Below are positions 1-7,934 of a stretch of 64,000 nucleotides of DNA, piece after piece. This DNA is from JADJVL01 sp046331545 (GTDB lineage: Bacteria; Acidobacteriota; Holophagae; Holophagales; Holophagaceae). Position 1 is the stretch's first letter. Each line of letters starts with the position of its first letter. The stretch covers positions 1,612,001 through 1,676,000 of the forward strand of contig JAXLQR010000002.1 in the NCBI GenBank assembly GCA_046331545.1, in the 5' to 3' direction. Both the position numbers and the translations under genes were made by a program. Below the pieces are notes generated by a model, which was given only the letters and a program-made list of their open reading frames with translations, was not told where the DNA came from and did not search any database.

Positions 1-1
1 G

Positions 2-703
2 CCCGGCGCCGAGGCCTGGCACACCGAGCGCCTGGTCCGCCTCCCGCGCTTCCTGTGCTACCGGCCGGAGCCGGACGCGCCGGACCCCGGGCCCCCGCCG
101 ATGCTCCAGCGCGGCGCCTGCACCTTCGCCTCCTTCAACAATCCCTCGAAGCTCGCCCCCGCGGTGGTGGCCCTGTGGTCCCGACTGCTGCTCCGCGTCC
201 CCGGCGCGAGGCTGCTCCTCAAGGCGTCCCCCTTCGCCGACCCGGGCACCCGGGCGCGCTGGGTCCGCGCCTTCGAGGCCCACGGCGTGGCCGCCCAGGC
301 CCTGGACTTCCGGCCCTTCGAGGCGGACACGGCGGACCACCTGGCGCGGTACCGGGAGGCGGACCTCGCCCTCGACCCCTTCCCCTACAACGGCACCACC
401 ACCACCTGCGAGGCGCTGTGGATGGGCGTCCCCGTGCTGTCCATCGCCGGCGACCGCCACGCGGCCCGGACGGGCCTCAGCCTCCTGCACGCCGTCGGCC
501 GGCCGGACTGGGTGGCCCCGGACCCGGAGGCGTGGCTGGACCTGGCGGCCTCCCTGGCGGGCGACCCGGCCCGCCTCGCGGCCGCGCGGGCGGACCTGCG
601 CGCGGCGGTGGCGCGCTCCCCCTTGTGCGACGGGCGCGCCTTCGCGGCCTCCGTCGAGGAGGCCTTCCTCGACCTCGCCGGGGCCCGGGAGGCCGGCGGG
701 TGA
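2..703 (+). CDS. O-GlcNAc transferase-like (GT41/SPINDLY) glycosyltransferase, C-terminal part
   Basis: The 5' end lies outside the window; the frame is open from base 2 and ends at TGA 701-703. The visible part is the C-terminal half of a GT41 catalytic domain (family: transfer of a sugar from a UDP-sugar to Ser/Thr of proteins). Visible family motifs are FASFNNPSKL, the UDP-binding Lys in RLLLKASPF, DPFPYNGTTTTCEALWMG, and RHAARTGLSLL. It is followed by two full-length paralogues in the same direction, and its stop overlaps the GTG start of the next gene by four bases (GTGA), so the three are probably one transcript. The target proteins and the true donor sugar cannot be read from sequence. 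Confidence 0.85.
   Translation, partial: PGAEAWHTERLVRLPRFLCYRPEPDAPDPGPPPMLQRGACTFASFNNPSKLAPAVVALWSRLLLRVPGARLLLKASPFADPGTRARWVRAFEAHGVAAQALDFRPFEADTADHLARYREADLALDPFPYNGTTTTCEALWMGVPVLSIAGDRHAARTGLSLLHAVGRPDWVAPDPEAWLDLAASLAGDPARLAAARADLRAAVARSPLCDGRAFAASVEEAFLDLAGAREAGG
374..436 (+). repeat. 63-bp near-identical block shared by tandem glycosyltransferase genes
   Basis: This block, coding DPFPYNGTTTTCEALWMGVP plus one Val codon, differs at only one base from 2320-2382 in the second gene; the third copy (3873-3935) has several changes. It is an intragenic direct repeat about 1.9 kb apart that could support recombination or gene conversion between the paralogues. Confidence 0.75.
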
Positions 704-2649
704 GCGGGCGGGAGGAGCCCTTCGCCCGCGCGCGGCGCCGCTACGCCGAGGGTGCCCTCGCGGAGGCCCTGGAGGCGTGCCTCGAGGTGCCGCCCGGCAC
801 GGCGGACCACGGCGAGGCGCTGCACCTGGGGGGCGTGGCCGCCCAGGCCCTGGGCGACCTGGACCGCGCGGAGGCCCTGCTGCGGGGCGCCGTGGAAGCG
901 GACCCCCGAGACTCCGCGCGCAGGCTCCACCTTGGGCGCGTCCTCCTCGCCCGGGGCCGCGCCGAGGCGGCGGAGACCGAGCTCTCCGAGGCCGTGCGTC
1001 TGGATCCCGCGGATCCGGAGGCGCGCCTGCACCTCGGCATCCGCCTGCGGGACGCCGGCCGCGCCGAGGCTGCGGAGGCCTCCTTCCGCGCGGGCCTCGC
1101 CCTCGCCCCGGGCCATCCCGCGCTGCTGGGCTTCCTGGGCCTCCTGCTGCTCGGCCAGGGGCGACGGGCCGAGGCCCTGCCCCTCCTCGACGAGGCGGCC
1201 CGCCGCCAGCCCCGCAGCCCCGAGGCCCAGTTCAACCTCGGGAAGGCCCTGGACGCCGGGGGCCGTCCCGGGGCGGCCATGGAGCGCTACGCCGCCGCCC
1301 TCGCGCTGCGGCCGGACTTCGTCGCGGCCCGCACCAACCTCGCGATCCTGCAGGCGGGCTGCGGCCAGGTTCCGGAAGGCCTGCTCAACCTCCGCGAGGC
1401 CCTGGCCCAGGCTCCGGACCGGTGGCCGACCCGCAGCGCCTACCTCTTCCACCTGAACCACGACCCCGCCATGGACGGCCCCGCGCTGCTGGCCGAGCAC
1501 GTGCGCTGGAGCGCCGCTCCGGAGGCGCCCCGCCTCCCCCCGCGCCCGGGCGGCGGCCGGCTGCGGCTGGGCCTCGTCTCCCCCGACTTCCGCCGGCACT
1601 CCTGCGCCTACTTCCTCGAGCCCCTCCTCCGGAACCTGGATCGGGACGCCGTCGAACTCTTCGCCTACGCCGACCTGGCCCACCGCGACGAGGTCACCGC
1701 GCGCCTGGCGGGCCTCTGCGAGCACTTCGTGGAGACCACCAGCCTGGACACCGGGGCCGCGGTGGCTCGCCTGCGGGCCGACGGGCTGGACGTGGCGGTG
1801 GACCTCGCCGGGCACGCCCCCGACAACCGGCTGCCCGTCTTCGCGGCGCGCGTGGCGCCCCTCCAGGCGACCTGGCTCGGCTACCCCGGCACCACCGGGC
1901 TGGCGGCCATGGACCTGCGCCTGACCGACGCCGAGGCGGACCCGCCGGGCTTCGAGGCCCACCACCGGGAGCGGCTCCTGCGCCTCCCCCGGTTCCTCTG
2001 CTATGGACCGGATCCGGCCTCGCCGCCGGTGGCGCCGCCGCCCTGCCTGGCGTCGGGGCGCGTCACCTTCGGCAGCTTCAACAACCTCTCCAAGCTCCAC
2101 GACGGGGTGCTCCGGACCTGGGCCCTGGTCCTGGCCGCGGTGCCCGGCTCCCGGCTCCTGCTCAAGGGCCACCGGGCCTTCAACGATCCCCTCGTCCGGC
2201 GCCGCACCCTGGACCGCCTCGCGGTGGCGGGCTTCGCCGAGGGCGCCGTGTCCCTCCTCCCGGTGGACCCGGACCCCACCGCCCACCTCGCCCGCTACGG
2301 CGACGTGGACGTGGCCCTGGACCCCTTCCCCTACAACGGCACCACCACCACCTGCGAGGCCCTGTGGATGGGCGTCCCCGTGGTGGCGCTGGAGGGGAAC
2401 CGCCACGCCGCGCGGGTGGGCTGCAGCCTCCTGCGGGCGGCGGGGCTCGGTGGATGGATCGCGCCGGACGCCGAGGCCTACGTCCGCCTCGCCGCCGCCC
2501 ACGCCTCGGATCCCGGGGCGCTGGCCGCGCGCCGCGAGGGGCAGCGCCGGCTCCTGGCGGCGTCGCCCCTGTGCGACGGCGCGGCCTTCGCCCGCGACTT
2601 CATCCGCGCCCTGGGCGCGGCCGCCGGACGGGAGGGCCCGTGGACCTGA
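700..2649 (+). CDS. TPR-containing O-GlcNAc transferase-like (GT41) protein
   Basis: About 649 aa. The GTG start at 700 is chosen because it overlaps the upstream stop (GTGA) and the TPR homology begins right after it; the frame is open further upstream but that part has no domain. Residues about 10-250 are TPR-like helical repeats rich in Leu/Ala/Arg. From about residue 285 follows the GT41 catalytic domain: SPDFRRHSCAYFLEPLL carries the His equivalent to the conserved OGT active-site His, then DLAGHAPDNRLPVF, ATWLGYPGTTG, FGSFNNLSKL, SRLLLKGHRAF (UDP-contacting Lys) and DPFPYNGTTTTCEALWMG. Architecture matches bacterial SPINDLY-type proteins, presumed cytoplasmic protein glycosyltransferases. 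It is the middle of three tandem paralogues. Confidence 0.88.
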   Translation: MSGREEPFARARRRYAEGALAEALEACLEVPPGTADHGEALHLGGVAAQALGDLDRAEALLRGAVEADPRDSARRLHLGRVLLARGRAEAAETELSEAVRLDPADPEARLHLGIRLRDAGRAEAAEASFRAGLALAPGHPALLGFLGLLLLGQGRRAEALPLLDEAARRQPRSPEAQFNLGKALDAGGRPGAAMERYAAALALRPDFVAARTNLAILQAGCGQVPEGLLNLREALAQAPDRWPTRSAYLFHLNHDPAMDGPALLAEHVRWSAAPEAPRLPPRPGGGRLRLGLVSPDFRRHSCAYFLEPLLRNLDRDAVELFAYADLAHRDEVTARLAGLCEHFVETTSLDTGAAVARLRADGLDVAVDLAGHAPDNRLPVFAARVAPLQATWLGYPGTTGLAAMDLRLTDAEADPPGFEAHHRERLLRLPRFLCYGPDPASPPVAPPPCLASGRVTFGSFNNLSKLHDGVLRTWALVLAAVPGSRLLLKGHRAFNDPLVRRRTLDRLAVAGFAEGAVSLLPVDPDPTAHLARYGDVDVALDPFPYNGTTTTCEALWMGVPVVALEGNRHAARVGCSLLRAAGLGGWIAPDAEAYVRLAAAHASDPGALAARREGQRRLLAASPLCDGAAFARDFIRALGAAAGREGPWT

Positions 2650-4214
2650 ACGGGGCCGTGGGCGAGGGCGTCCGGCTCTGGCGCGCGCAGCGCCACCTCG
2701 AGGCGCTGGCCCGCTTCGAGGCCGTGCTCGCGCGCGCCCCGCGGCACTACCATGCCCGCTACCACGCGGGCCTCGCCCTGCGGGACCTGGCGCGCCTGCG
2801 CGAGGCGGAGCAGGCCTTCCTCGAGGCCGCGCGGCTGGAGCCCCTCCGGCCCGAGCCCCTGGTCGCCCTGGGCAACCTGCGGCGGGAGCAGGGCCGGGTC
2901 CGGGACGCCCTCCTGCAGTACCGCAGGGCGCTCGCCCTGGACCCGCGCTCGACCGCCGCCCTCCAGAACCTCGCCCTGGTCCTGCACTGCGATGAGGACG
3001 CGGAGGGGGAGGACCTGCGGCGCGCGGCCGAGGCCTGGGCGCGGGTGGCCGCCGCCGCCCCCGGGCCGCGGCCCCGGCCCCGGCCGCGGGACCCGGATCC
3101 GGACCGGCGGCTGCGGGTGGGCTTCCTCTCGCCGGACTTCCGCCGGCACTCCTGCGCCTTCTTCCTCGAGCCGCTCTTCCGGCACCTCGACCGCGCCCGG
3201 GTGGAGGTCCTGGCCTACGCCGACGTCCAGGCCCGGGACGACCGCACCGCGGCCTTCGAGGGCTGGTCCGACCGCTTCGCCCTGGTCGCCGGAGAGGACG
3301 ACGACGCCCTCGAGGCCCGCATCCGCGCCGAGGCCCCGGACGTGCTCGTGGACCTCGCCGGCCACACGGGGAACAACCGCCTCGCCCTCTTCGCGCGGCG
3401 CCTCGCCCCGGTGCAGGCCACCTGGCTCGGCTGTCCCGGCACCACGGGCCTGACGGCCATGGACGCCCGCCTCACGGACGCCATCGCGGACCCGCCGGGG
3501 AGCTCGGAGGCCCACCACACGGAGCCCCTGGCGCGGCTCGACCCGGTCTTCCTCTGCTACCAGCCTCCGGCGGACGCGCCGGAACCCGCTCCGGCCCCCT
3601 CCGCCGGGGGCGCCCCGTTCACCTTCGGCAGCTTCAACACCCTGGCGAAGGCCGGGGACCGGACGGTGGCCCTCTGGTCCACCATCCTGCGGGCGGCCCC
3701 GGGCTCCCGCCTGCTGCTCAAGGACAAGGCCCTCCCCGACCCCGCGCACCGGGCCTGGGTGCAGTCCCGGTTCGCCGCCCATGGCGTGGACCCCGCGCGC
3801 GTCCTGGGGGTGGGGTGGCGGGCCGGGGACGCCGAGCACCTCGCCACCTACCGCCATGTGGATGTCGCCCTCGATCCCTTCCCCTACAACGGCACCACCA
3901 CCACCTGCGAAGCCCTCTGGATGGGCGTGCCCGTCGTGACCCTGGAGGGTCGCAGGCACAGCGGGCGGGTCGGGGCCTCCCTGCTGCGCGCCGCGGGCCT
4001 CGGCGGGCTCGTGGCCGGGGGCGAGGAGGACTACGCCGCCCTGGCCGTGGACCTGGCGCGGGACCCCGCCCGCCTCGCCGGGCTCCGGGTCGGCCTGCGG
4101 GAACGCGTGGCCGCCTCGCCCCTCTGCGACGGGCCGGGCTTCGCCCGCCGCTTCGAGGCCGCCCTGCGCCAGCTCTGGCGGCGGGCCATCGAGCAGGCAG
4201 AATCGAAGCCATGA
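2640..4214 (+). CDS. Short TPR O-GlcNAc transferase-like (GT41) protein
   Basis: About 524 aa. The GTG start at 2640 overlaps the end of the previous gene by ten bases; TPR sequence starts a few residues later. Only about three TPR units (residues about 8-115) precede an Arg/Pro-rich hinge and the GT41 domain (SPDFRRHSCAFFLEPLF at about 163-180, DLAGHTGNNRLALF, ATWLGCPGTTG, FGSFNTLAKAGD, RLLLKDKAL, DPFPYNGTTTTCEALWMG). The catalytic His and UDP-binding Lys are kept. It has a shorter TPR array than its neighbour, so substrate choice may differ. Its stop overlaps the ligA ATG (ATGA), which suggests translational coupling, although ligA is functionally unrelated. Confidence 0.87.
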   Translation: MDLNGAVGEGVRLWRAQRHLEALARFEAVLARAPRHYHARYHAGLALRDLARLREAEQAFLEAARLEPLRPEPLVALGNLRREQGRVRDALLQYRRALALDPRSTAALQNLALVLHCDEDAEGEDLRRAAEAWARVAAAAPGPRPRPRPRDPDPDRRLRVGFLSPDFRRHSCAFFLEPLFRHLDRARVEVLAYADVQARDDRTAAFEGWSDRFALVAGEDDDALEARIRAEAPDVLVDLAGHTGNNRLALFARRLAPVQATWLGCPGTTGLTAMDARLTDAIADPPGSSEAHHTEPLARLDPVFLCYQPPADAPEPAPAPSAGGAPFTFGSFNTLAKAGDRTVALWSTILRAAPGSRLLLKDKALPDPAHRAWVQSRFAAHGVDPARVLGVGWRAGDAEHLATYRHVDVALDPFPYNGTTTTCEALWMGVPVVTLEGRRHSGRVGASLLRAAGLGGLVAGGEEDYAALAVDLARDPARLAGLRVGLRERVAASPLCDGPGFARRFEAALRQLWRRAIEQAESKP

Positions 4215-6208
4215 CCCCGAGCCTGCGCGCGCGCCTCAAGGACCTCGCCGACCAGGTGCGCCTGCACCGCTACCGCTACTACGTCCTGGACCAGCCCACG
4301 CTCTCCGATGCCGAGTACGACGCCCTGGAGCGGGAGCTGCGCGACCTGGAGGCCGCGCACCCGGACCTCGCCGACCCCAACAGCCCCACCCGCCGCGTGG
4401 GCGCGCCGCCGGTGGAGAGCTTCCGGAAGGTGCGGCACCGGATCCCCCTCTACAGCCTCGACAACGCCTACACCGACGGCGAGCTGGAGGAGTGGTATGC
4501 CCGCGTCCTCAAGGGCGGCGGGACCGTGAGCGTGGAGCTGGCGGGTGAGATCAAGGTGGACGGCCTCTCCCTCGCCCTCACCTATGAAGGCCGCGCGCTG
4601 GTCCTCGCCGTGACCCGGGGCGACGGCGAGGTGGGCGAGGACGTCACCGAGAACGCGCGCACCATCGCCGACATCCCCCTCGCCCTGCCCGCCGACGCCC
4701 CGGACTTCCTCGAGGTGCGCGGCGAGGTCTTCCTCAGCCGCGTGCGTTGGGAGGAGCTCAACCGCGCCCGGGACGCCCGCGGCGAGCCGCGCTTCGCCAA
4801 CCCCCGCAACGCCGCCAGCGGCACCATGAAGCTGCTGGACAGCCGCGAGGTGGCCGCGCGGCGCCTACAGTTCCTGCCCTGGCAGGTGGTGGGGGAGGTC
4901 GACCACGCCGAAGCCATGGCCCGCCTGGCGGGCTGGGGCTTCGCCACCATGCCCGAGCGCATGGAAGGGGAGGGCCTCGACCCCGCCCGGGCCTTCATCG
5001 AACGGGTGGGCGCGCGGCGGGAGCGCCTGGGCTTCGACCTGGACGGCGTGGTGCTGAAGGTGCGCGGCGCGGAGCTCCAGCAGCGCCTGGGCTTCACCGA
5101 CCGCGCGCCGCGCTGGGCCATCGCCTTCAAGTACCCCGCCACCCAGGCCACCACCGAGGTGCTCGGCATCACCTGGCAGGTGGGCCGCACGGGCAAGCTC
5201 ACGCCGGTGGCCGAGCTCGCCGCGGTGGAGGTGGCGGGCAGCACGGTGCGGCGGGCCACCCTGCACAACGCCGACGAGCTGGCGCGGCTGGGGCTGCGGG
5301 TGGGCTCGCGGGTCTTCATCGAGAAGGGCGGCGACGTGATCCCGAAGGTCGTGGCCATGGTGCCCGGCGCCGAAGGCGAGGGTCCCCTGCCGGAGGTCCC
5401 GTCGGCCTGCCCAGAGTGCGGCGGCGCGGTAGGCAAGGACGACGACGCCGAGGTCGCCATCCGTTGCCTCAACTCCGAGTGCCCCGCCAAGCTCGCCGCG
5501 CGGCTGCTCCACTTCGGCAGCCGGGTGGCGCTGGACGTCGAGGGCCTGGGCGACGCCCTGGTGGAGCAGCTCGTCGCGTCGAAGCGCTTCGCCCAGCCCT
5601 GGGACCTGCTGGTCCTCCTGGAGGACCGCCTGCAGGGCACGGCCTTCCTGGCCGACCTCGAGCGCATGGCGGAGAAGTCCGCCCAGAACCTGATGGCTGC
5701 GCTGGACGCCGCCCGCGCCAAGCCGTTGGCGAAGTGGCTCCACGCCCTGGGCATCCCCATGGTGGGCGCCCGCACCGCCGAGCTGCTCGCCGAGGCCTAT
5801 CCCAGCCTCGAGAGCCTGTGGGCCGCCACCGAGGACCAGCTCCAGGCCGTGGAGGAGGTGGGCCCCAAGGTGGCCGCCGCGGTGCGGGCCTTCTGCGCCC
5901 TCCATCCCGACCTTCCCGCGCGGCTGGCGGCCCTCGGCGTGCGGCCCGCGCCCCCCGAACCCGTGGACCGCAGCGCCCTGCCCCTCGCGGGCCAGATCGC
6001 CGTGGTCACCGGCACCCTGCCGACGCTCTCCCGCGAAGAGGCCGAGGCCCTGCTCAAGGCCCTGGGCGCCAAGGTGGCGGGCTCGGTCTCCTCGAAGACC
6101 ACGGTGCTCGTGGCGGGAGAGAAGGCGGGGTCGAAGCTCGCGAAGGCGGAGGGCCTCGGCATCCCCGTGCGGGACGAGGCCTGGCTCCTGGCCCAGCGCC
6201 CCGCGTGA
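4211..6208 (+). CDS. ligA: NAD-dependent DNA ligase LigA
   Basis: About 665 aa, normal for LigA. The ATG at 4211 gives the typical N-terminal Ia domain (HRYRYYVLDQPTLSDAEYD, the NMN-binding region). The adenylation Lys sits in GEIKVDGLSLAL at about residue 116, and RGDGEVGEDVTENARTI and RNAASGTMK follow. Further on are the OB fold (GRTGKLTPVAEL), a four-Cys zinc site (CPECGG and CLNSECPAK, about residues 402-425), helix-hairpin-helix repeats and a C-terminal BRCT domain (about 590-665). It seals nicks in DNA replication and repair using NAD. It overlaps the preceding glycosyltransferase gene by four bases. No missing catalytic residue was seen. Confidence 0.97.
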   Translation: MTPSLRARLKDLADQVRLHRYRYYVLDQPTLSDAEYDALERELRDLEAAHPDLADPNSPTRRVGAPPVESFRKVRHRIPLYSLDNAYTDGELEEWYARVLKGGGTVSVELAGEIKVDGLSLALTYEGRALVLAVTRGDGEVGEDVTENARTIADIPLALPADAPDFLEVRGEVFLSRVRWEELNRARDARGEPRFANPRNAASGTMKLLDSREVAARRLQFLPWQVVGEVDHAEAMARLAGWGFATMPERMEGEGLDPARAFIERVGARRERLGFDLDGVVLKVRGAELQQRLGFTDRAPRWAIAFKYPATQATTEVLGITWQVGRTGKLTPVAELAAVEVAGSTVRRATLHNADELARLGLRVGSRVFIEKGGDVIPKVVAMVPGAEGEGPLPEVPSACPECGGAVGKDDDAEVAIRCLNSECPAKLAARLLHFGSRVALDVEGLGDALVEQLVASKRFAQPWDLLVLLEDRLQGTAFLADLERMAEKSAQNLMAALDAARAKPLAKWLHALGIPMVGARTAELLAEAYPSLESLWAATEDQLQAVEEVGPKVAAAVRAFCALHPDLPARLAALGVRPAPPEPVDRSALPLAGQIAVVTGTLPTLSREEAEALLKALGAKVAGSVSSKTTVLVAGEKAGSKLAKAEGLGIPVRDEAWLLAQRPA

Positions 6209-6247
6209 CGCCGGCCCGCTGCTAGGCTTGGGGTTCCCTCCCCCGCC

Positions 6248-7882
6248 ATGCGCGACCGCATCGGAAAGTTCGAGATCCTCCAGCCCCTGGGCCACGGCGC
6301 CATGGGGGACGTGTACCTGGCGAAGGACCCCATGATCGGTCGCCACGTGGCCATCAAGGTGATCCGCCAGGACGCGCTGCAGCTCGCGAACCGGCAGGAG
6401 GTGGTGCGGGAGCGCTTCTTCCGCGAGGCCCGGGCCGCCGGCGGGCTCAACCACCGCAACATCGTCACCGTCCACGAGTTCGGCGAGGACGGCGACCTCC
6501 TGTACCTGGCCATGGAGTTCGTGGACGGCGAGGACCTCGGGACCCTCCTCGAGCAGGGCAACCTCACCTCGGTGGAGAAGCTGGAGATCCTCGCCCAGGT
6601 CTGCGACGGCCTCGCCCATGCCCACGCCAAGGGCGTCCTGCACCGCGACATCAAGCCCTCCAACATCCGCGTGACCCTCGAGGACGGGAAGCTCCTGGCG
6701 AAGGTCATGGACTTCGGCATCGCGCGCCAGGGCGGCTCGGACCTCACGGGCACCGGCACCCTGGTGGGCACCTTCTCCTACATGGCCCCGGAGTACATCC
6801 AGGGCGGCAAGGCCAGCGCCTCGTCGGACCTCTTCGCCGTGGGCGTCATCCTCTACGAGGCCCTGGCCGGGAAGCGCGCCTTCCAGGGGGACAGCGGCGC
6901 GACGCTGCTCTACGCCATCGTCCACCACCAGCCCGAGCGCCTCGCGCCCGCGCGCATCGAGGGCCTCTCGCCGGCGGTGCAGTCCCTGGTGGACCGCGCC
7001 CTGGCCAAGGACCCGGCCTGGCGCCTGCCCGACGCCGCCGCCTTCGCCGCCGCCCTGCGGGCCGCCAAGGATCCCGCGTGGCCGGGGCTGCAGGACTGGC
7101 AGGAGGACGCCACCCGGGAGGCGCCGAAGCCCCGGCTGCCGGTGGGGCCCGTCCGGCCCGCGCCGCCGGCGACTCCCGCGCCTCCGCCCGCGCCGGGTCG
7201 CCAGGCCCCGGTGATCCTCACGCGGGAGCCCGAGCCCGAGTCCTCCCGGGCCCTCCTGTGGCCCGCCGCCGGGGTCGTCCTGGGGTTGACCGTCGGCGGG
7301 CTCTGGATGGCCAACCGCCGAGGCGCCGGCCGGCCGCCGAGCCCCGCGGCCCCCTTCGTCCCGCAGGCCCCGGCCCGGACCGGACCGGCCGCGACCCCCG
7401 CGTCCCCGGGGCCGGTGCCGCCGGTGCAGGGCGGCGAGCCCCCGCCCGCGGAGGCCCTCCCGAGGCTGGACGCCACGCGGCCCGAGGGGCCGGCGGGCGG
7501 GCCTCCGGGCGCCCCTCCGGACGGCGGGCGGCCGAGGGACCCGGAGGCCTTCGAGGCCGGGCTCCGCCTCCTCGAGTCCGACCCGGAGGGCGCCCTGGCG
7601 GAGTTCGAGCGCGCCCTCCGCGGGGACCCCGCCCACGTGCCCTCCCATGCCACGCGGCTCTACGCGCTCTTCCGGCTCAACCGGACCCGGGACCTGAAGG
7701 CCGCCCTCGACGAGGCCGCCGCGGCCGGGGTGACACCCGCGCGGATGGAAGGCGTCCCCCACTACCGCCGGCTGCTGGAGGAGGCGCGGCGGACGCGCCG
7801 CCTGCCGCCGGACCTCCTGGGCGCGCTGGTCCAGGGCCTGCCCCTGCCCGACCGGACCGGCGGCGGGCCCCCCGGAACCTGA
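6248..7882 (+). CDS. Transmembrane Ser/Thr protein kinase (Hanks type)
   Basis: About 544 aa. The N-terminal kinase domain (about 7-275) has the Gly loop (GHGAMGDV), VAIKVIR, HRDIKPSN, DFGIAR, the activation loop GTGTLVGTFSYMAPEY and later kinase subdomains, so all catalytic residues are present. A Pro/Ala-rich juxtamembrane stretch leads to one membrane segment (about 331-353, ALLWPAAGVVLGLTVGG), then a Pro-rich extracytoplasmic region and a C-terminal helical part (about 440-540) that looks like one or two TPR-type repeats. The kinase end is expected in the cytoplasm, the tail outside. A closely similar paralogue follows directly, with a small GACGCG/CGCGTC hairpin between them (7895-7911). 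Substrates are unknown. Confidence 0.93.
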   Translation: MRDRIGKFEILQPLGHGAMGDVYLAKDPMIGRHVAIKVIRQDALQLANRQEVVRERFFREARAAGGLNHRNIVTVHEFGEDGDLLYLAMEFVDGEDLGTLLEQGNLTSVEKLEILAQVCDGLAHAHAKGVLHRDIKPSNIRVTLEDGKLLAKVMDFGIARQGGSDLTGTGTLVGTFSYMAPEYIQGGKASASSDLFAVGVILYEALAGKRAFQGDSGATLLYAIVHHQPERLAPARIEGLSPAVQSLVDRALAKDPAWRLPDAAAFAAALRAAKDPAWPGLQDWQEDATREAPKPRLPVGPVRPAPPATPAPPPAPGRQAPVILTREPEPESSRALLWPAAGVVLGLTVGGLWMANRRGAGRPPSPAAPFVPQAPARTGPAATPASPGPVPPVQGGEPPPAEALPRLDATRPEGPAGGPPGAPPDGGRPRDPEAFEAGLRLLESDPEGALAEFERALRGDPAHVPSHATRLYALFRLNRTRDLKAALDEAAAAGVTPARMEGVPHYRRLLEEARRTRRLPPDLLGALVQGLPLPDRTGGGPPGT

Positions 7883-7934
7883 CCCTCAACCCGGGACGCG
7901 TCGGCCGCGTCTCTTGCCTTCCAGGCCCCGCTCC

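Noticed and set aside
777..2639. Long upstream extension of the third glycosyltransferase frame
   Set aside because: The extension is antiphase to the second glycosyltransferase gene and is Pro/Arg/Gly-rich; TPR homology begins only at the GTG 2640.
4865..7762. 965-codon open frame on the minus strand across ligA and the first kinase
   Set aside because: It runs antisense to two clearly identified genes, has Gly/Arg/His-rich composition typical of the third-position-GC shadow, and shows no domain.
7895..7911. Hairpin between the two kinases as a terminator
   Set aside because: The stem is only six pairs and is followed by TCTTGCCTT rather than a T-run; it is more likely neutral or a weak attenuator.
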